Source: Pollenia angustigena (Eukaryota > Arthropoda > Insecta > Diptera > Polleniidae). From it: DNA of 64,000 nt. The position numbers and the translations under genes were made by a program. A model generated the notes under the pieces. That model saw only the letters and a list, made by a program, of their open reading frames with translations, searched no databases and was not told the origin of the DNA. Of this stretch, positions 1-12,258 are shown in pieces (the first letter of the stretch is position 1; every line of letters begins with the position of its first letter). Location: positions 209,935,253 to 209,999,252 of the forward strand of contig OV884060.1 of NCBI GenBank assembly GCA_930367215.1, in the 5' to 3' direction.

Positions 1-409
1 TTAAGAAAAGTACCTTTTTAAGAAACGTACCTTTTTAAGAAAAGTACCTTTTTAAGAAAAGTACCTTTTTAAGAAAAGTACCTTTTTAAGAAAAGTACCT
101 TTTTAAGAAAAGTACCTTTTTAAGAAAAGTACCTTTTTTGGAAAAGTACCTTTTTAAGAAAAGTACCTTTTTAAGAAAAGTACCTTTTTAAGAAAAGTAC
201 CTTTTTAAGAAAAGTACCTTTTTAAGAAAAGTACCTTTTTAAGAAAAGTACCTTTTTAAGAAAAGTACCTTTTTAAGAAAAGTACCTTTTTAAGAAAAGT
301 ACCTTTTTAAGAAAAGTACCTTTTTAAGAAAAGTACCTTTTTAAGAAAAGTACCTTTTTAAGAAAAGTACCTTTTTAAGAAAAGTACCTTTTTAAGAAAA
401 GTACCTTCT
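1..409. repeat. 17-bp tandem satellite, about 24 copies
   Basis: The unit AAGAAAAGTACCTTTTT repeats head to tail every 17 bases with very few changes (one C for A near base 26, one TTGG variant near 140). The array is cut by the window edge on the left, so its full size is unknown. On the right it stops inside mariner coding sequence that begins YFFNNE. Very low divergence suggests recent expansion or homogenisation. Confidence 0.97.
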
Positions 410-856
410 TACTTCTTCAACAATGAGATCGGCCAAGCAGTTAGCATGAATGGTGTTCGCTATCGCGAGACGATAACGGACTGCTTGTGACCAGAAATAA
501 AGGATATGGGCCAGGACAATATGTGGTTCCAACAGGATGGTGCCACTTGCCACACATCAAACAAAACGATGGCACTTTTTCTCGAGAAATTCAATGGCCA
601 TTTTATCTCACGTCGGGGCGATGTAAATTGGCCCCCACGATCATGTGATTTGACACCGTTGCACTTCTTTCTTTGGGGATATTTAAAAGAAAAAAATGTG
701 TTCTTCATTAAGTCAAGAAATAAGGATGAGATAATTCGGAACATAAACGATATCAAACCTTGATTATGTCTCAGAGTCATTGAAAATATGGACCATGCCA
801 AACATTTGCCCGATATTTTCTTTGAGGCAATAACTCCCAGGTGCAATAAGTCCTAA
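410..856 (+). pseudogene. Mariner (rosa-like, DD41D type) transposase, 3' fragment
   Basis: One frame, broken by two stops (TGA near 488 and near 762), matches the C-terminal half of the transposase seen better preserved at 23.7-24.8 kb. Visible blocks are YFFNNEIGQAV, NGVRYRE, the second catalytic Asp in WFQQDGATCH, and NWPPRSCDLTPL. The third catalytic Asp of LTPLDFF is His here (LTPLHFF), so this copy is catalytically dead even without the stops. The N-terminal DNA-binding half and first Asp are absent, replaced by the satellite. The frame ends with ITPRCNKS and TAA at 854-856. Family assignment rests on motif and spacing recognition. Confidence 0.85.
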
Positions 857-879
857 GAAAAAAATTAAATTAGACCCAA

Positions 880-1110
880 CAATTTTTCATACAAATGTGT
901 TAGTAATTTCATTATGAAATAGCTCCCAGCCCTCTCGGTTTTATTTAATTTTTTTGGAAGTTATTTCATTTATTGCCTCGGAGTTATTTTATAATGAAAT
1001 AAAATCCAAATGAAATAAGTCCCCGAAAAAATAAACGTGGGAGTTATTTCATTTTATTTTGGTTTTCGGTGTTATTTCATTTGCTGTGGGAGTTATTTCA
1101 TTTTCAATTA
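880..1110. repeat. GGGAGTTATTTCATT-type repeat block
   Basis: Short motifs such as GAGTTATTTCATT and their complements recur in both orientations. The same motif vocabulary fills the ends of the 8-bp-TSD element at 55111-56583, so this is probably a fragment of that family. I could not define termini. Confidence 0.5.
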
Positions 1111-1404
1111 TTTGCAATTTCTTAAAATTGTTTAACATTTTAAACGGTATTTATAACGGGATAGTTTAAACAGTTGCTACTCATACGTTTGGAATATTTT
1201 GAAAAGGTAAAGGATGTACATATGTTAAAAACGTAAAAAGAGATTGTGCCATATATTGTGAAAATAGGGTTTATTTTTGAGAAAAATATTTTTGAGACTG
1301 CTAAGAATGTTTAGACAGAAAATTTCATTCCAAACATTTTGACTTCAATTTTAATAGATGGTACAAATATTTTAATGGACTGTTGAATACTCTAGAGCCA
1401 CATG

Positions 1405-1735
1405 ACGAAATGGCAGAGGAAGTTAATATTCAATATAATCTACGCTCTCCAAACAATAAACCACCTTCAATGGAAGTGGTGGCTAATACGACAACACAAA
1501 TTGAGAACAACAAGGCTCCGGGTGAATTTGTTATTTAACTATTTTTAAATGCTGGAAACGATCTACAAATATATTAACTGATGTGCTTAATATGGATCAC
1601 AGAAACTATCTCAAACTTGTGGCAACTCGGTATTTTAATCCCCATTCATAAAAAGGGTAACAAAAACATTAAGTTTCTAAAGTAAAAGCCATATCGAGGA
1701 TGATGCTGGTGTTTTATAATTGAAAGGTGTAAAAC
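1405..1735 (+). pseudogene. Non-LTR retrotransposon reverse transcriptase remnant (RTE/jockey-like)
   Basis: Translation with frameshifts gives blocks typical of the start of a LINE reverse transcriptase: ENNKAPG, then LW-type and WQLGILIPIHKKGN, then PYRG. These correspond to RT blocks 1 and 2 in the order expected. In-frame stops and frame changes occur throughout, so it is an old dead copy. No endonuclease or 3' end is visible nearby. The clade is uncertain; the KAPG and LGxxxPIHKKG pattern is shared by RTE and jockey-group elements. Confidence 0.6.
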
Positions 1736-2064
1736 GGGTAAGTTAATCGATCATAGTAAAATTCTCCTTCAAGCTTTACTTTGGTTTATTTCAATTACGA
1801 ATTCGGGATTGAATCAACTTTATAATTCATAAATCGAGCGCATTTAGAAATTGATTCAATCTTAGTTTTACTTAAATCAATTTCGTTTTCAGAGTATTTC
1901 AAGTGCGAATTCGGGTTTGAATATGGATAAGTGAAGTATTTCGCGTTTGAATATCCGTACTTGATTCAATCTTTCTGTACTTGATTCAAGCAAAGTCGTA
2001 CTCACCGTACTATTAATACCGCTTCAGATTCAATAACTAACTCAATTTAACATAATTTTTTATA

Positions 2065-2966
2065 CAGGGTGGCGTATAAGTAATATTTTGATTTAATTAT
2101 TGAATATATTTTTTGCTTCCGTTTTGTTTTTTTTTTTGGGTTTGTTTTCAGAATTTACTTTAAAATACTTGGGAAATTAATAATGGAAAGATCCAACAAC
2201 ACATAACAGAAAACCAAAATTGTTCAATTTTATTTAAAAAGACAGCATTTGTTTATTCAGCAACAAAGATCATAACGTATAATGGGCGATAAGGCTCATT
2301 TTCACCTTAATGGTCACGGGAATAGAAAAAATTGAAGAGTATTGGGCACCCAAAATCCAAGAATAATTGTTGAATATCAAATGCAACTACTTAGATGAAA
2401 AGTGTGGTATGTAAAAACCTCAGAAATCATTGGACCATATTTTTCCGAAAACGGCGAACAAGTTGCGTTTAATGTGAATGGCGTTCAAAACCGGGCAATG
2501 ATTAACAAATTTGTAAGGCCCGAGTTAGAGAACAATCCAGAATTATAGTTCCAACAAAATAAAGCCACAGCTCGTTCTATGGCTCTATTTTGCGATCGAA
2601 TAATATCGCTTTTTTCTGACTTTACCTGGCAACAGCGTTCGCCCAATTTAACGGCTCCCGTTTTTTTTCTTTGAGGTAACCCAAAGGTTAAGGTGTATGC
2701 CAATAAGCTAAGAACCATCCAACAGCTTAAGACGAATATTCGAGCAGAAGTGAGGGCACAGGGACCTGAAATTCTATAAAAAGTTATGGGAAATGCTCTG
2801 GAAAGATCACGTCATGTTGAAGCAACCACTGGGCGGCACTATAAAAATTATATTATCTTCCAAAAATAATGTGAACAAACTAGAATCTAACTTTTAATAA
2901 ATGCCATCCAACGTTAAATAAAATTATATATTAAACAAATCATAACGTTGCTTATGCGCCACCTCT
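2065..2966 (+). mobile_element. Decayed mariner-type element with terminal inverted repeats
   Basis: The ends CAGGGTGGCGTATAAG and, read inward on the other strand, AGAGGTGGCGCATAAGC are inverted copies flanked by TA at 2063-2064 and 2967-2968, the target duplication of Tc1/mariner elements. The 902-bp body carries transposase remnants on the plus strand. Its terminal sequence differs from the other rosa-like copies here, so it is a separate subfamily. Confidence 0.8.
2284..2840 (+). pseudogene. Mariner (rosa-like) transposase remnant
   Basis: Recognisable pieces in order are DKAHFHLNG (around the first catalytic Asp), NPRIIVE, IIGPYF, VNGV and FQQN (second catalytic position, Asp changed to Asn), followed by a degraded C-terminus ending near the right inverted repeat. 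Several stops and frame changes interrupt it. The N-terminal helix-turn-helix region is not recognisable. It lies inside the TA-flanked element 2065-2966. Confidence 0.7.
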
Positions 2967-3016
2967 TATCATTATTTAGAAAAAATTTACGGGGAACTCC
3001 CGCTTGTGAAAGATAT

Positions 3017-3593
3017 AATAGCGGAGTTCAATATAAGGCTTGCAAAAGAGCAAATGCAAAATATCGTAAGACTTTAAAATAATCAAACGGAAACTCTGTG
3101 TATTTTGTTGTTGGATTAAACAAAAGAGCTACGTTATTTTGCATTTGCACTTTTGCAAGACTAAAGACTCGGTTAGCCGGGAGTAACAGTAACTTAACCT
3201 TACCGTAAAAAAGTAAGACCAATTTATTTCTTGCAGATTGAGTCGTAAAATCTTACTGCTAACTATAATCGTTCTAATTGCTTTACATACAACAAAATGA
3301 AGCAGCTGATTTGCAACGTTATTGTTACTCCCGGCTAACTGAGCCTTAAGGCCTGGGACAGAATTAAGTAGTTGTAGTAGTAGCTCAAGCTGACGAATGC
3401 TCTGTAGCACAACAAAGTTCAAAATTTCGAAGTTTGCGCTTCAACTTCAACTGCAGCGATTACTACAGCTACGTATTCTATTGACACTTTTTTTTAAACT
3501 ACAGTTTTTATCTTATGACTGCTTGCAGCGCTATTCGTAAAGTTGTACTACATCGACAATTCGGTTCCCCACTTAATACTGAACTCCGCCATT
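3017..3593. mobile_element. Palindromic foldback-like repeat
   Basis: The ends AATAGCGGAGTTCAATATAAG and, inverted, AATGGCGGAGTTCAGTATTAAG match with few differences. Inside are more inverted pairs: GCAAAAGAGCAAATGCAAAAT (3043-) against ATTTTGCATTTGCACTTTTGC (3136-), and GTTAGCCGGGAGTAACAGTAA (3172-) against TTATTGTTACTCCCGGCTAAC (3320-). No coding sequence. No convincing target duplication, so superfamily is open. Confidence 0.55.
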
Positions 3594-3599
3594 ATGAGC

Positions 3600-5240
3600 G
3601 CTTTGAAATGAAAATTATTCCCTGAGCACGAATGTTTGGTTGTTTTTTGGTAATTATTTTTTTTTCCACTTACTTTGTTTAAACAATGAACATATTTATT
3701 TTTGTTGTTGCTGTTTTTTTTCGGTCAAATTGTTGTTTATTTTGTTTAATTGTTAATCAAGTCATTCATACAAACAAAAATAAAACGCTTTTTTATTATT
3801 TTTTGATTTAAATCATTAGTTTTTACTACGATTTAATATTTACAATTTATAGGTTATAATTAATCTCTTAGAATTTTTTATAATTTGATTTGTTTTATTT
3901 TTTTTTTTAATTTTCTTTTATTTTAAAATAAACATTATTAAATTGTTTTTTTTTTATAAAATGAAACATTTAAAGCCATTAAAGACAAAAACAAATTGTT
4001 TTAAAATTTATTTAAGAAAAAAATTTAACAGCACAAATATGAAAACACCCACACACTTGATAACATTTAAAAACACTTAAAAATGATTTTGAAAAATTAG
4101 CAATTTCTTTTGGGTTTTATTATTTTAGCAGTTTTTGTTTAGTTCAATTTAATAAAAAAAAAATCAAAATTTTTATTAAGATTTACTAGTAAAAGAGTTT
4201 TTAAATAATTTTGTTTTTTTTTTTAAATATTTTATAGACTTTCCTTCTTATACAGGGCGAAATTTTTTTTTTAACACCACGTTTTTTCTACACTTTGTTT
4301 ATTTTTTTATTGTTTCGTTTGCTTTTAAATAATTTATTTAATTTTATCTTTTATTTAAATTTTTTTTAAACATTTATACAAAAATATTATTTGTTTTGTT
4401 GTGGTATGTACTTAATTATAAATTTTATTTTAATAACTTTTTATCTTGTGTTATTTATTAATCTTACAGTTATAAATTTATTTTTATCCAAACATTAATT
4501 TTCTACTTGTCTTTAGAAATTCTGTCGTGTTTTAACGCCGGCTGCTCCACAAAAACTGAAATGTTTTTTCCCATCACACATGCTTTTATAAATTCTAACG
4601 AAACTAACGGTATGTACTCTCATTTAAAAATACTTTTCAGATTTTCAAGAGAATTTTTATTATTTTTGCTACATAAAAAACAAGAGCAAATTGTGCTCTC
4701 TCTTAAAGAAAAATAACACAAGAAAAAAGAGTGCAAAAAGTTATTTAAAGGCATAACGGTAAATTTGTTTATGATTTGTTAGCAAAATGTTAAGAGGATT
4801 TTTTAACACGTGTAAGTCAATCACATTTATATTCTTAAGGAAGCAGGAAATAAAAGGATTGTCAAATTTCTAGTCATATAAAACTGAATTAGAACCATTT
4901 TTTTCAATCGCAATGTTTATTCTTACAGTTGAAATTTAAGAATTTTAAAAAGTTAATTATGGGTTTATTTTCAATAAATAGCAAATTTTTTTTTAAATAA
5001 ATCAAACAGCTTTCAACACAAGAAATATTACGATTGTACGAGTAGCGATTGGAAACCACAAAACAGCGAGTAAAACACATTGACAGTTTGGAATTTAATA
5101 ACCTTCCTGAGAATACAAAAAATATTCAGGGGTGTTCTGGAAATCGAAAACGCAAGATTTTTAAACGTCGTTTTTTTAATAAGATTTCTGTAATAAAAGA
5201 ATTTTATGACAAATATTTCTTTAGTAAATAGAATTTTTTT
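3600..5240. other. AT-rich stretch without recognised features
   Basis: Long poly-T and poly-A runs and short open frames with no recognisable protein motifs. I see no gene, no inverted-repeat element and no tandem array here. Confidence 0.6.
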
Positions 5241-5245
5241 TTGGG

Positions 5246-6587
5246 GTGATCTCTCCTCTGCTCTGGCTCATCGTTGTTAACTCGATTCTTACTGGTCTGG
5301 ATAACAGGGGCATCAAGACGGTGGCCTATGCGGATGACGTGGTGTTACTAGTATCTGGTGCGTTTCTGGATGTGATGAGTGACATTATGTCCGGTGCGTT
5401 GGGGGCGCTCAGCAACTGGGCCGCTGAGTGCGGACTGGGAGTGAACCCAAACAAAACGGAACTAGTACTGTTCACCAGAAGGACGAAGATTCCGGCTTTT
5501 AGACTGCAACGGCTGGGGGGTTGCGAACTTCCCCTGTCGAATCATGCGAAATATCTGGGAATTATCCTGGACTCGAAACTATCATGGAAATTGAATACAG
5601 GGTAAGGAAGGCTACGGTGGCTTATTACGCCTGCCGTAGAATGTTTGGCACCAGGTGGGGCCTTAATCCTAGACTGGTCAAATGGCTATACACGGCAATA
5701 GTACGGCCCATTCTTACATATGGATCTCTGGTATGGTGGACCGCGAAAATACATTGTGATTCAGCTGGGCAGAGTACAAAGATCAGCCTGCGTTGGAGTA
5801 ACAGGCGCTCTACGCACTAGTCCTTCAGAGGCTCTGAACACTATGCTGCACCTTGTTCTAATCGAAATACACCTTATGGCCATATTCGTAAATAGCGCGG
5901 TCAGGCTCTCTGCATCGGGATGTTGGAAGGCGAGGACGTACGGTCATGCAGGGATCTTACAGAAGCAACCAACATCTCTGAAACGACCAACGGACCATCC
6001 TCGTCAACCAGTGTAGGGAAGAACTGTCCAGACTGGGCAGCCTATCTGACATTACCTTAATATGGATCCCTGCGCATAGGGACCATTACGGCAATGAACA
6101 GGCAGATGGGCTGGCCAAAACTGGAGCAGCTCTTGATATTTCACAGGTGGTGTCAGTCGCAACACCCCTGGGAACTATCAGGAGCGAAATCTTCAGGCAC
6201 TATCTGGATATGGCTGACAATAAATGGAGGAAACTAGATGGCTGCAGGGCTACCAGGGAAACGTGGCCCACATATGACATAGGTCGCTCTGAGCGACTTC
6301 TCAACTTCAGTCGGAAGGACGTGTCAAGACTTACATACGTGCTTACTGGTCACTGGACGATTGGCAAGCACGCTATGAGACTCGGCCTCCCTTTCAATGA
6401 ATGCTGCCGCAGCTGCAGGGAACCTGGAACTGAGGAGACAGTTTTTCATCTTCTCTGTGATTGCCCGGCTTTTAACTCAACGCGACACAGACTATTCGGG
6501 AATTACCTTCTACAGGGACTCTCGGAGATATCACGGGTGGGACTCAACAGCCTGCTAAAATATGTCAACGCAACGGGCTGGCTCTAG
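5246..6587 (+). pseudogene. LINE ORF2 fragment: reverse transcriptase plus RNase H (LOA/I-like)
   Basis: A 5'-truncated non-LTR retrotransposon starting inside the reverse transcriptase at ISPLLWLIVVNSIL. The catalytic YADD box is intact (AYADDVVLLVSG), followed by GLGVNPNKTELVLF and KYLGIILD. A frame change near 5580 leads to the thumb (ILTYGSLVWW), and another leads to VQRSACVGVTGALRTSP. The C-terminal half keeps the end of an RNase H domain (LIWIPAHRDHYGNEQADGLAKTGA) and a Cys/His tail (CCRSC ... HLLCDC). The first RNase H Asp region is missing, suggesting an internal deletion near 5950-6010. RNase H after RT points to the I/LOA/R1 group; exact clade unproven. Its GC content is visibly higher than its surroundings. 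Confidence 0.85.
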
Positions 6588-6589
6588 CC

Positions 6590-7230
6590 ACCTCGGCATT
6601 GCCCCCTGGTTCAAGTCGTTGAGGAAGCCAGTCACACATATTGTTGACGGCAACCAAAATTTACTAAAATTGAAAAATTTCCAACGACGGCGGCGAAAAT
6701 ACAACCGTCGACTGTACCAAATAAGGTAAAGTGCGACTTAAATGTTTGTTGTTTGCAAACGAGCTTTGAAAAAATTCGTATTTTATATAAAAATGTTACA
6801 AGCAAAATAATTAAACAATGAAACATTGTGTCAAAAACAAACTATTATTATTATTATTCTTTGCATTTTTAATATGTTTTTTAGTCTTGAAATTTTTCTC
6901 GCCTCGTTTTTATTCGTGAGTTTATTTGACAGTTTATAATGGTAGGTTCTGACCATTATAAAACATGTTTTTCTCTGCGTGTATGTATTTCTTTTTTTTT
7001 GTATTTAACTTCTTTAGTACTTATGGACCTAATGACACTTTTTGTCCATGGACACTATGACACTGGACGTTATGACATGCCACCTTTTTTTAAATGTGTA
7101 ATTTTCTTTATTTCATTATATATGTATTTTATTAATATACTTAAGTTTACATAATTTTTGTTGCCAACTCTCCTCAATAATGTCTTCAATGCGCCGAGGC
7201 ACTACTTATTGCAAAGCAATAATTATGAAT
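6590..7230. other. No recognised gene
   Basis: The first 60 or so bases may be the 3' UTR of the LINE fragment upstream (GC-rich up to about 6720). The rest is AT-rich with no motif I can name. Confidence 0.5.
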
Positions 7231-7239
7231 AAAGAATTA

Positions 7240-8930
7240 AATTAAAAAAAAAATCCAAATTTTCCGAAATAGTAAATTTTTGCAAAATTTCTTATACAAA
7301 TCAAATTTTTGAAAAATTTCTTATAAAAAGCCATTTTTTGAGATATTTCCTATAAAAAGCAAATTTTTTAACGATTTTCTATAGAAAGCAAATTTTTGAA
7401 AAATTTTCTATTGAAAGCAAATTTTTGGAAAATTTCCTATTAAAAGCTAATTTTTGAAAAATTTCCTATTGTAAGCAAATTTTTGAAAAATTTCCTACTG
7501 AAAGCAAATTTTTGAATTATTTCCTATTGAAAGCAAATTGTTGAAAAATTTCCTATTGAAAGCAAATTTTTGAAAAATTTCCTATTGAAAGCAAATTTTT
7601 GAAAAATTTCCTATTGAAAGCAAATTTTTGAAAAATTTCCTATTGAAAGCAAATTTTTGAAAAATGTCCTATAGAAAGCAAATTTATTTTTATTGAAAGC
7701 AAGTTTTTGAATTATTTCCTATAAAAAGGAAATTTTTAAAATATTTCCTATAAAAACGCAAATTTTTTAAATATTTCCTATAAAAAGCAAGTTTCTAAAA
7801 TATTTCCTATAAAAAACTAAATTTTGAATTATTTCCTATAAAAAGCAAATTTTTTAATTATTTCCTATAAAAAGCAAGTTTTTAAAATATTTGCTATAAA
7901 AAGCAAATTTTTGAAATATTATCTATAAAAATCTAAATTTTAAATTTTTTCCTATAAAAAAACAGTATTTTGAATTATTTCCTAAAAAAAGCAAATTTTT
8001 TTAATTATTTCCTATGAAAGCAAATTTTTAAAAATTTCATATAAAAATCAAATTTTTAAAAATTTCCTATAAAAAGCAAATTTTTAAAAATTTCCTATAA
8101 AAAGCAAATTTTTAAAACTTTCCTATAAAAAGCAAATTTTTGAAAAATTTCCTATAAAAAGCAAATTTTTGAATTATTTCCTATAAAAAGCGAGTTTTAA
8201 AAATATTTCCTATACAAAGAAAATTTTTGAAATATTTCCTATTAAAAGCAAAATTTTTAATTATTTCCTATAAAAAACAAAATTTTTAATTATTTCCTAT
8301 AAAAAGTAAATTTTTGAAAAATTTTCTATAGACAGCCAATTTTTTAATTATTTCCTATAAAAATTAAGTTTTAAAATATTTCCTATAAAAAGCAAATTTT
8401 TGAAATATTATCTATAAAAATCAAAATTTTAAATTTTTTCCTATAAAAAACAAAATTTTGAATTATTTCCTAAAAAACGCAAATTTTTTAATTATTTCCT
8501 ATGAAAGCAATTTTTTAAAAATTTCATACAAAAAGCAAATTTTTAAAAATTTCCTATAAAAAGCAAATTTTTGAAAAATTTGCTAAAGAAAGCAAATTTT
8601 TAAAAAATTTCCTATTGAAAGCAAATTTTTAAAAAATTTCCTATTGAAAGCAAATTTTTAAAAAATTTCCTATTGAAAGCAAATTCTTTAATTATTTCCT
8701 ATAAAAAGCGAGTTTTTAAAATATTTCCTAAATTTTAAATTATTTCCTATAAAAACAAAATTTTTAATTATTTCATATAAAAAGTAAATTTTTGAAAAAT
8801 TTTCTATAGACAGCCAATTTTTTAATTATTTCCTATAAAAATCAAGTTTTAAAATATTTCCTATAAAAAGCAAATTTTTGAATTATTATCTATAAAAAGC
8901 ACAATTTTGAATTATTTCTTAAAAAACAAA
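7240..8930 (+). repeat. 29-bp AT-rich satellite array A
   Basis: Head-to-tail units of AGCAAATTTTTGAAAA plus ATTTCCTATTGAA, period 29 (about 58 copies, some 28 or 30). Units near 7540-7680 are nearly identical while flanking ones diverge (TATAAAAAGC instead of TATTGAAAGC), the usual pattern of a core homogenised by unequal exchange with decaying edges. Confidence 0.97.
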
Positions 8931-8969
8931 AAAGTTTAAACCACAAGGATGAAAGTAAATTAAAGGAAA

Positions 8970-9391
8970 CCCTAATATAAAATGGAGCTTCCAACGCAGC
9001 AGGTTTGTAAGGAAAAAACATAAAAGTTTCGCTTACCATTGCGCTTACGCAAGACATGAATTTTGTATGGCGAGTTCCCACTTTGAAGCAATACATTTTT
9101 GGCATATAAAGTACATTATTCAGCGCATATTAAAATTGTTTGATGTTACGATCAGCTTTATAAACTGAATGTTTTGATACAGGTTTTTTTAGTATTCTCC
9201 CTTACAAACCTGCTTCGTAGTAAGGGAATGCCGTGGCACTTGAAATGTTATTTTTTTTATAATAGTTGTTAAGAGTTCTTTCACTTGTTTTACTGCATTT
9301 CAGTATGTCTAATTGCGTAGCGCATAATTGTGCGCTTATTTTTTTAAATGTATCCTTAGTGCTTCGCAAAACTAGAAAATTTTTTGCTGGG
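8970..9391 (-). mobile_element. TA|CCCAAT-type nonautonomous element, copy 3 (reverse)
   Basis: Reverse-orientation relative of the elements at 55438-55859 and 57986-58410. It shares GGAGCTTCCAACG, the GCAATACATTTTTGGCAT region, TACGAAGCAGG and GTGCTTCGCAAAA. Ends are eroded (CCCTAATATAAAATGG on the left, TTTTTTGCTGGG on the right). On the minus strand it keeps an open frame MYCFKVGTRHTKFMS...EAPF found in all three copies. It abuts satellite array A. Confidence 0.8.
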
Positions 9392-9526
9392 CCACTGTGC
9401 ATTTTTCCACATAATCCCTAGAAATGACTTGTTCATGTAAATGTATTAACATAAACTGCTTAATATACAAACGTATGTATACTGTACATGACAGCTTTGG
9501 TATGAGTACTTGTCTACCATACTTTA

Positions 9527-9944
9527 CCCAGCGGTGACTAGAATGAGTAAAGGGGCCTAATAAAAGTCCTTTTTAGCAGTCACAAGCCCTTCTCGCCGCA
9601 TTCCATACTTATTTATTTTTTACACAGGTTGTCATTGGCAGCAAGCCCTTCCACACCTTTAATATCAACTTCGCTCCTTCCCAAACTTCCCAAAGACGGG
9701 AGTAAGAAAGGTCACGGAAAATAAAAACTAAATTAAACAGAACAACTTCCTTTCTCCCTTCTTAAAGAAGGGAGTACCGAATGTGTACTGAGTATTTAAG
9801 AATGTCTTTTAAAAATAAGTTTATACCTTCTAGAAGTCATACTTCTGAAGGCAGGATATCATGCGAAGCGAATCTTTAAAAAAGGAGTATAGAGGCCTAC
9901 AAAAAGGCCTGCCACTTGAGGTCCTTTCAATATTTACCGCTGGG
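9527..9944. mobile_element. TA|CCCAGCGG element, short subfamily, copy 1
   Basis: Begins CCCAGCGGTGACTAGAATG and ends ATTTACCGCTGGG, so the outer 10 or so bases are inverted, with TA on each side (9525-9526, 9945-9946). Interior has AAGGCC-type palindromes and TTCTCGCCGCATTCCATACT, which is also present in the longer subfamily at 15280 and 22974. No coding capacity. A second copy is at 46364-47575. Confidence 0.85.
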
Positions 9945-11694
9945 TATATACAAAAATATATATTTATGTTTGTATGGATGGATGGGTGTATGTATGTGCA
10001 TAAGTATGTTTTATGGTTGTCATTTTCGTTGTAGTGAAGTACGAACACTGACTGACTGAATGTGTATCAAACAATCATGCAATCAATCAACCAAAATAAT
10101 GGCGTCAAATAAATGGCGACAAACATGGACATCGACTCGCACACACACATACACACACACACAATTACAAATCCAATTATGACTGAAATCAGTCAAACTA
10201 ACTACCGCTCAAATAACAGGCTGCTCTGGCAGAGTTGGATAAAATAAAAAATTGATTGTTACAAGAAATTTTTGCAATTATTAGTACAAAAAAAAATTTT
10301 GTAAAAAATAGAGCACTACGTTAAATAAATCAAAAGCACGAACAATATTTTCCAAAGAACTTTTAGTACAAAAACAAAACTGAAAAACATTTAAATCGAA
10401 GAATTTTATTAAAATTAAGAAAATAACTAAAATGGTGAAATTTTCAATGCAATAATTGAAAAAAATACTAAAAAAGAGAATTTTTTTCTAGGTAAAACTT
10501 TTATAATTTTTCTTTTTAGTACAATTGAAGGGCAAATTGAATTAATAATCGGCTTTAAATTAAAAAAAAAATATATCAAAAACATTAAAATGTAAAAAGG
10601 GCATCATCGTCAAATTCAGAAACAAATTGGAAAAAAGCTTAAATCTTTTGGGGAAATGTTGGGATGGTTATAATGAATAGAAGATAACACATAACCAACT
10701 AAACTTAACAAACTAAATTTTACGGTAAACAATTTTAGTACAAAAATTGTTAAGTAAGTTTTGTTACAGTAAAAGTTAAAGAAATAACAAGAAATTGTTG
10801 AAGAACTTTTTTCTAAATTTTTTAGATTGCTTCCTTTAATTTTTAGTACCAAACTAAATTAAATTTTAATATATTTTTTTAGTATTTTGAAGCTGACCTA
10901 ATTTTTATGGTGTATAATTAAGTTTTACTAACAATTTTTAGTACAACCGATTAAGTATAAAAGTTGTAGTAAAAACAAACTCAGAAAACGTTTCTTAGTT
11001 CATACAAATTTAAAAACTATTTTCAAGTGTTTGTTACAACTATACAGAGTATAGTTTTGTTCTATAATTTTAAGTACTTACCCCTTTTTTTAATACATTT
11101 GAATAATTTTTTTTACTAAATTTTAAAAACAATACAATTTTTACAATTTTTCTTAACTTTTTGATATAAAAATTTTTTCTTAGTACTAATTTTTTTTTTA
11201 ATTTTTAGTACAAAAATATTCAGAAAAAAAATAAAAAAATATACCGTACAAAAAATTGTGTTAAATTTTTATTTAAAAAAATTGTTATAATTGTTAGAAA
11301 CAAACATAAAGTTTAGTACAACAAATTTTTTAATAAACAAGGAATAAGAACAAACTTTTAAATAAAAATTTTTTTGTACAAAAAAATCTTTAAAACAATG
11401 TTTTTATTTTCATAAAACTAAGACAACATTTTAGTAAAGAACTTTGCAGAAAATACGTTTTTAGTACAAAAAAAAAATAAAAAAAACATTTTGGTAAAAA
11501 ATTATGCTTCAAAATAATATTTAGTACACAATTTCTTTTCTACTTAATTTTTTACAAATTTAAAACAAAAATGTATTACTAAAACTTATTAAAAAAAAAG
11601 AAAATTTACAAAGCCTAATTTTAAAAGATTTTGTTATTCGTGCTTAATTCGCAGTTTTTATTCTTGACAAAAACACTTGGAATTTATTGTTGAT

Positions 11695-11760
11695 GGGATA
11701 AGCTATTCCTATGCATTTCACTGGTTGCTTAGGCCAGATCATCAGGAAACTTCATCCATA
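11695..11760 (-). ncRNA. Hammerhead-like ribozyme motif, copy 1
   Basis: Minus-strand copy of the fold described at 12193-12258: CTGATGA, CTGG/CCAG stem II with loop CCTAAGCAA, GAAA, then the palindrome ATGCAT and A, then GGAAT able to pair with GTTTC before the core. The sequence is identical to copy 2 in all core positions. Confidence 0.55.
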
Positions 11761-12192
11761 AAGATTTTAGAAAAACTAAAGATATTAAACCAAATAAAAC
11801 TGTTAAACGCATAAGTATTATAGCAACAGTTCTACTTGTAACAATATCAAAGCTTAAACAAAACACATCAACAATAAACAACAGTGGGTTTATCTCATCT
11901 TACATTCCCCACTACAATTAGTTGAAATTCTCTCAACATTAATTGTAGTTGTAAGTAGGTTAAGAAAAACAAAATAAAAACAACACAACAACTTACAAAA
12001 GATGTTGTCAATTATGTGTTTTTTAGGCCGTGCACTTGCCTGTTTATCAAAAAGTAATTTCAATTTTTGGGAATACAAAATTTTAATTTCAAAAGATTTT
12101 GTTATTCGTGCTTAATTCCCAGTTTTTATTCTTGGCTTATACGTTTAACAGTTTTATTTGGTTTAATATCTTTAGTTTTTCTAAAATCTTTA

Positions 12193-12258
12193 TGGATGAA
12201 GTTTCCTGATGATCTGGCCTAAGCAACCAGTGAAATGCATAGGAATAGCTTATCCCAT
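12193..12258 (+). ncRNA. Hammerhead-like ribozyme motif, copy 2
   Basis: Core CTGATGA is at 12206-12212. Stem II is CTGG (12214-12217) with CCAG (12227-12230). GAAA is at 12232-12235. Stem III would be the palindrome ATGCAT (12235-12240), suited to pairing between two molecules, followed by A at the cleavage position (12241). Stem I pairs GTTTC (12201-12205) with GGAAT (12242-12246), and an outer helix GGAT/ATCC lies beyond an internal loop. This is type I topology. One deviation is a U-U at the first stem II position. Activity is not shown by sequence alone. Confidence 0.6.

Noticed and set aside
1..409. CRISPR-like array from the regular short repeats
   Set aside because: Units are contiguous with no unique spacers, and the sequence is eukaryotic; this is a simple satellite.
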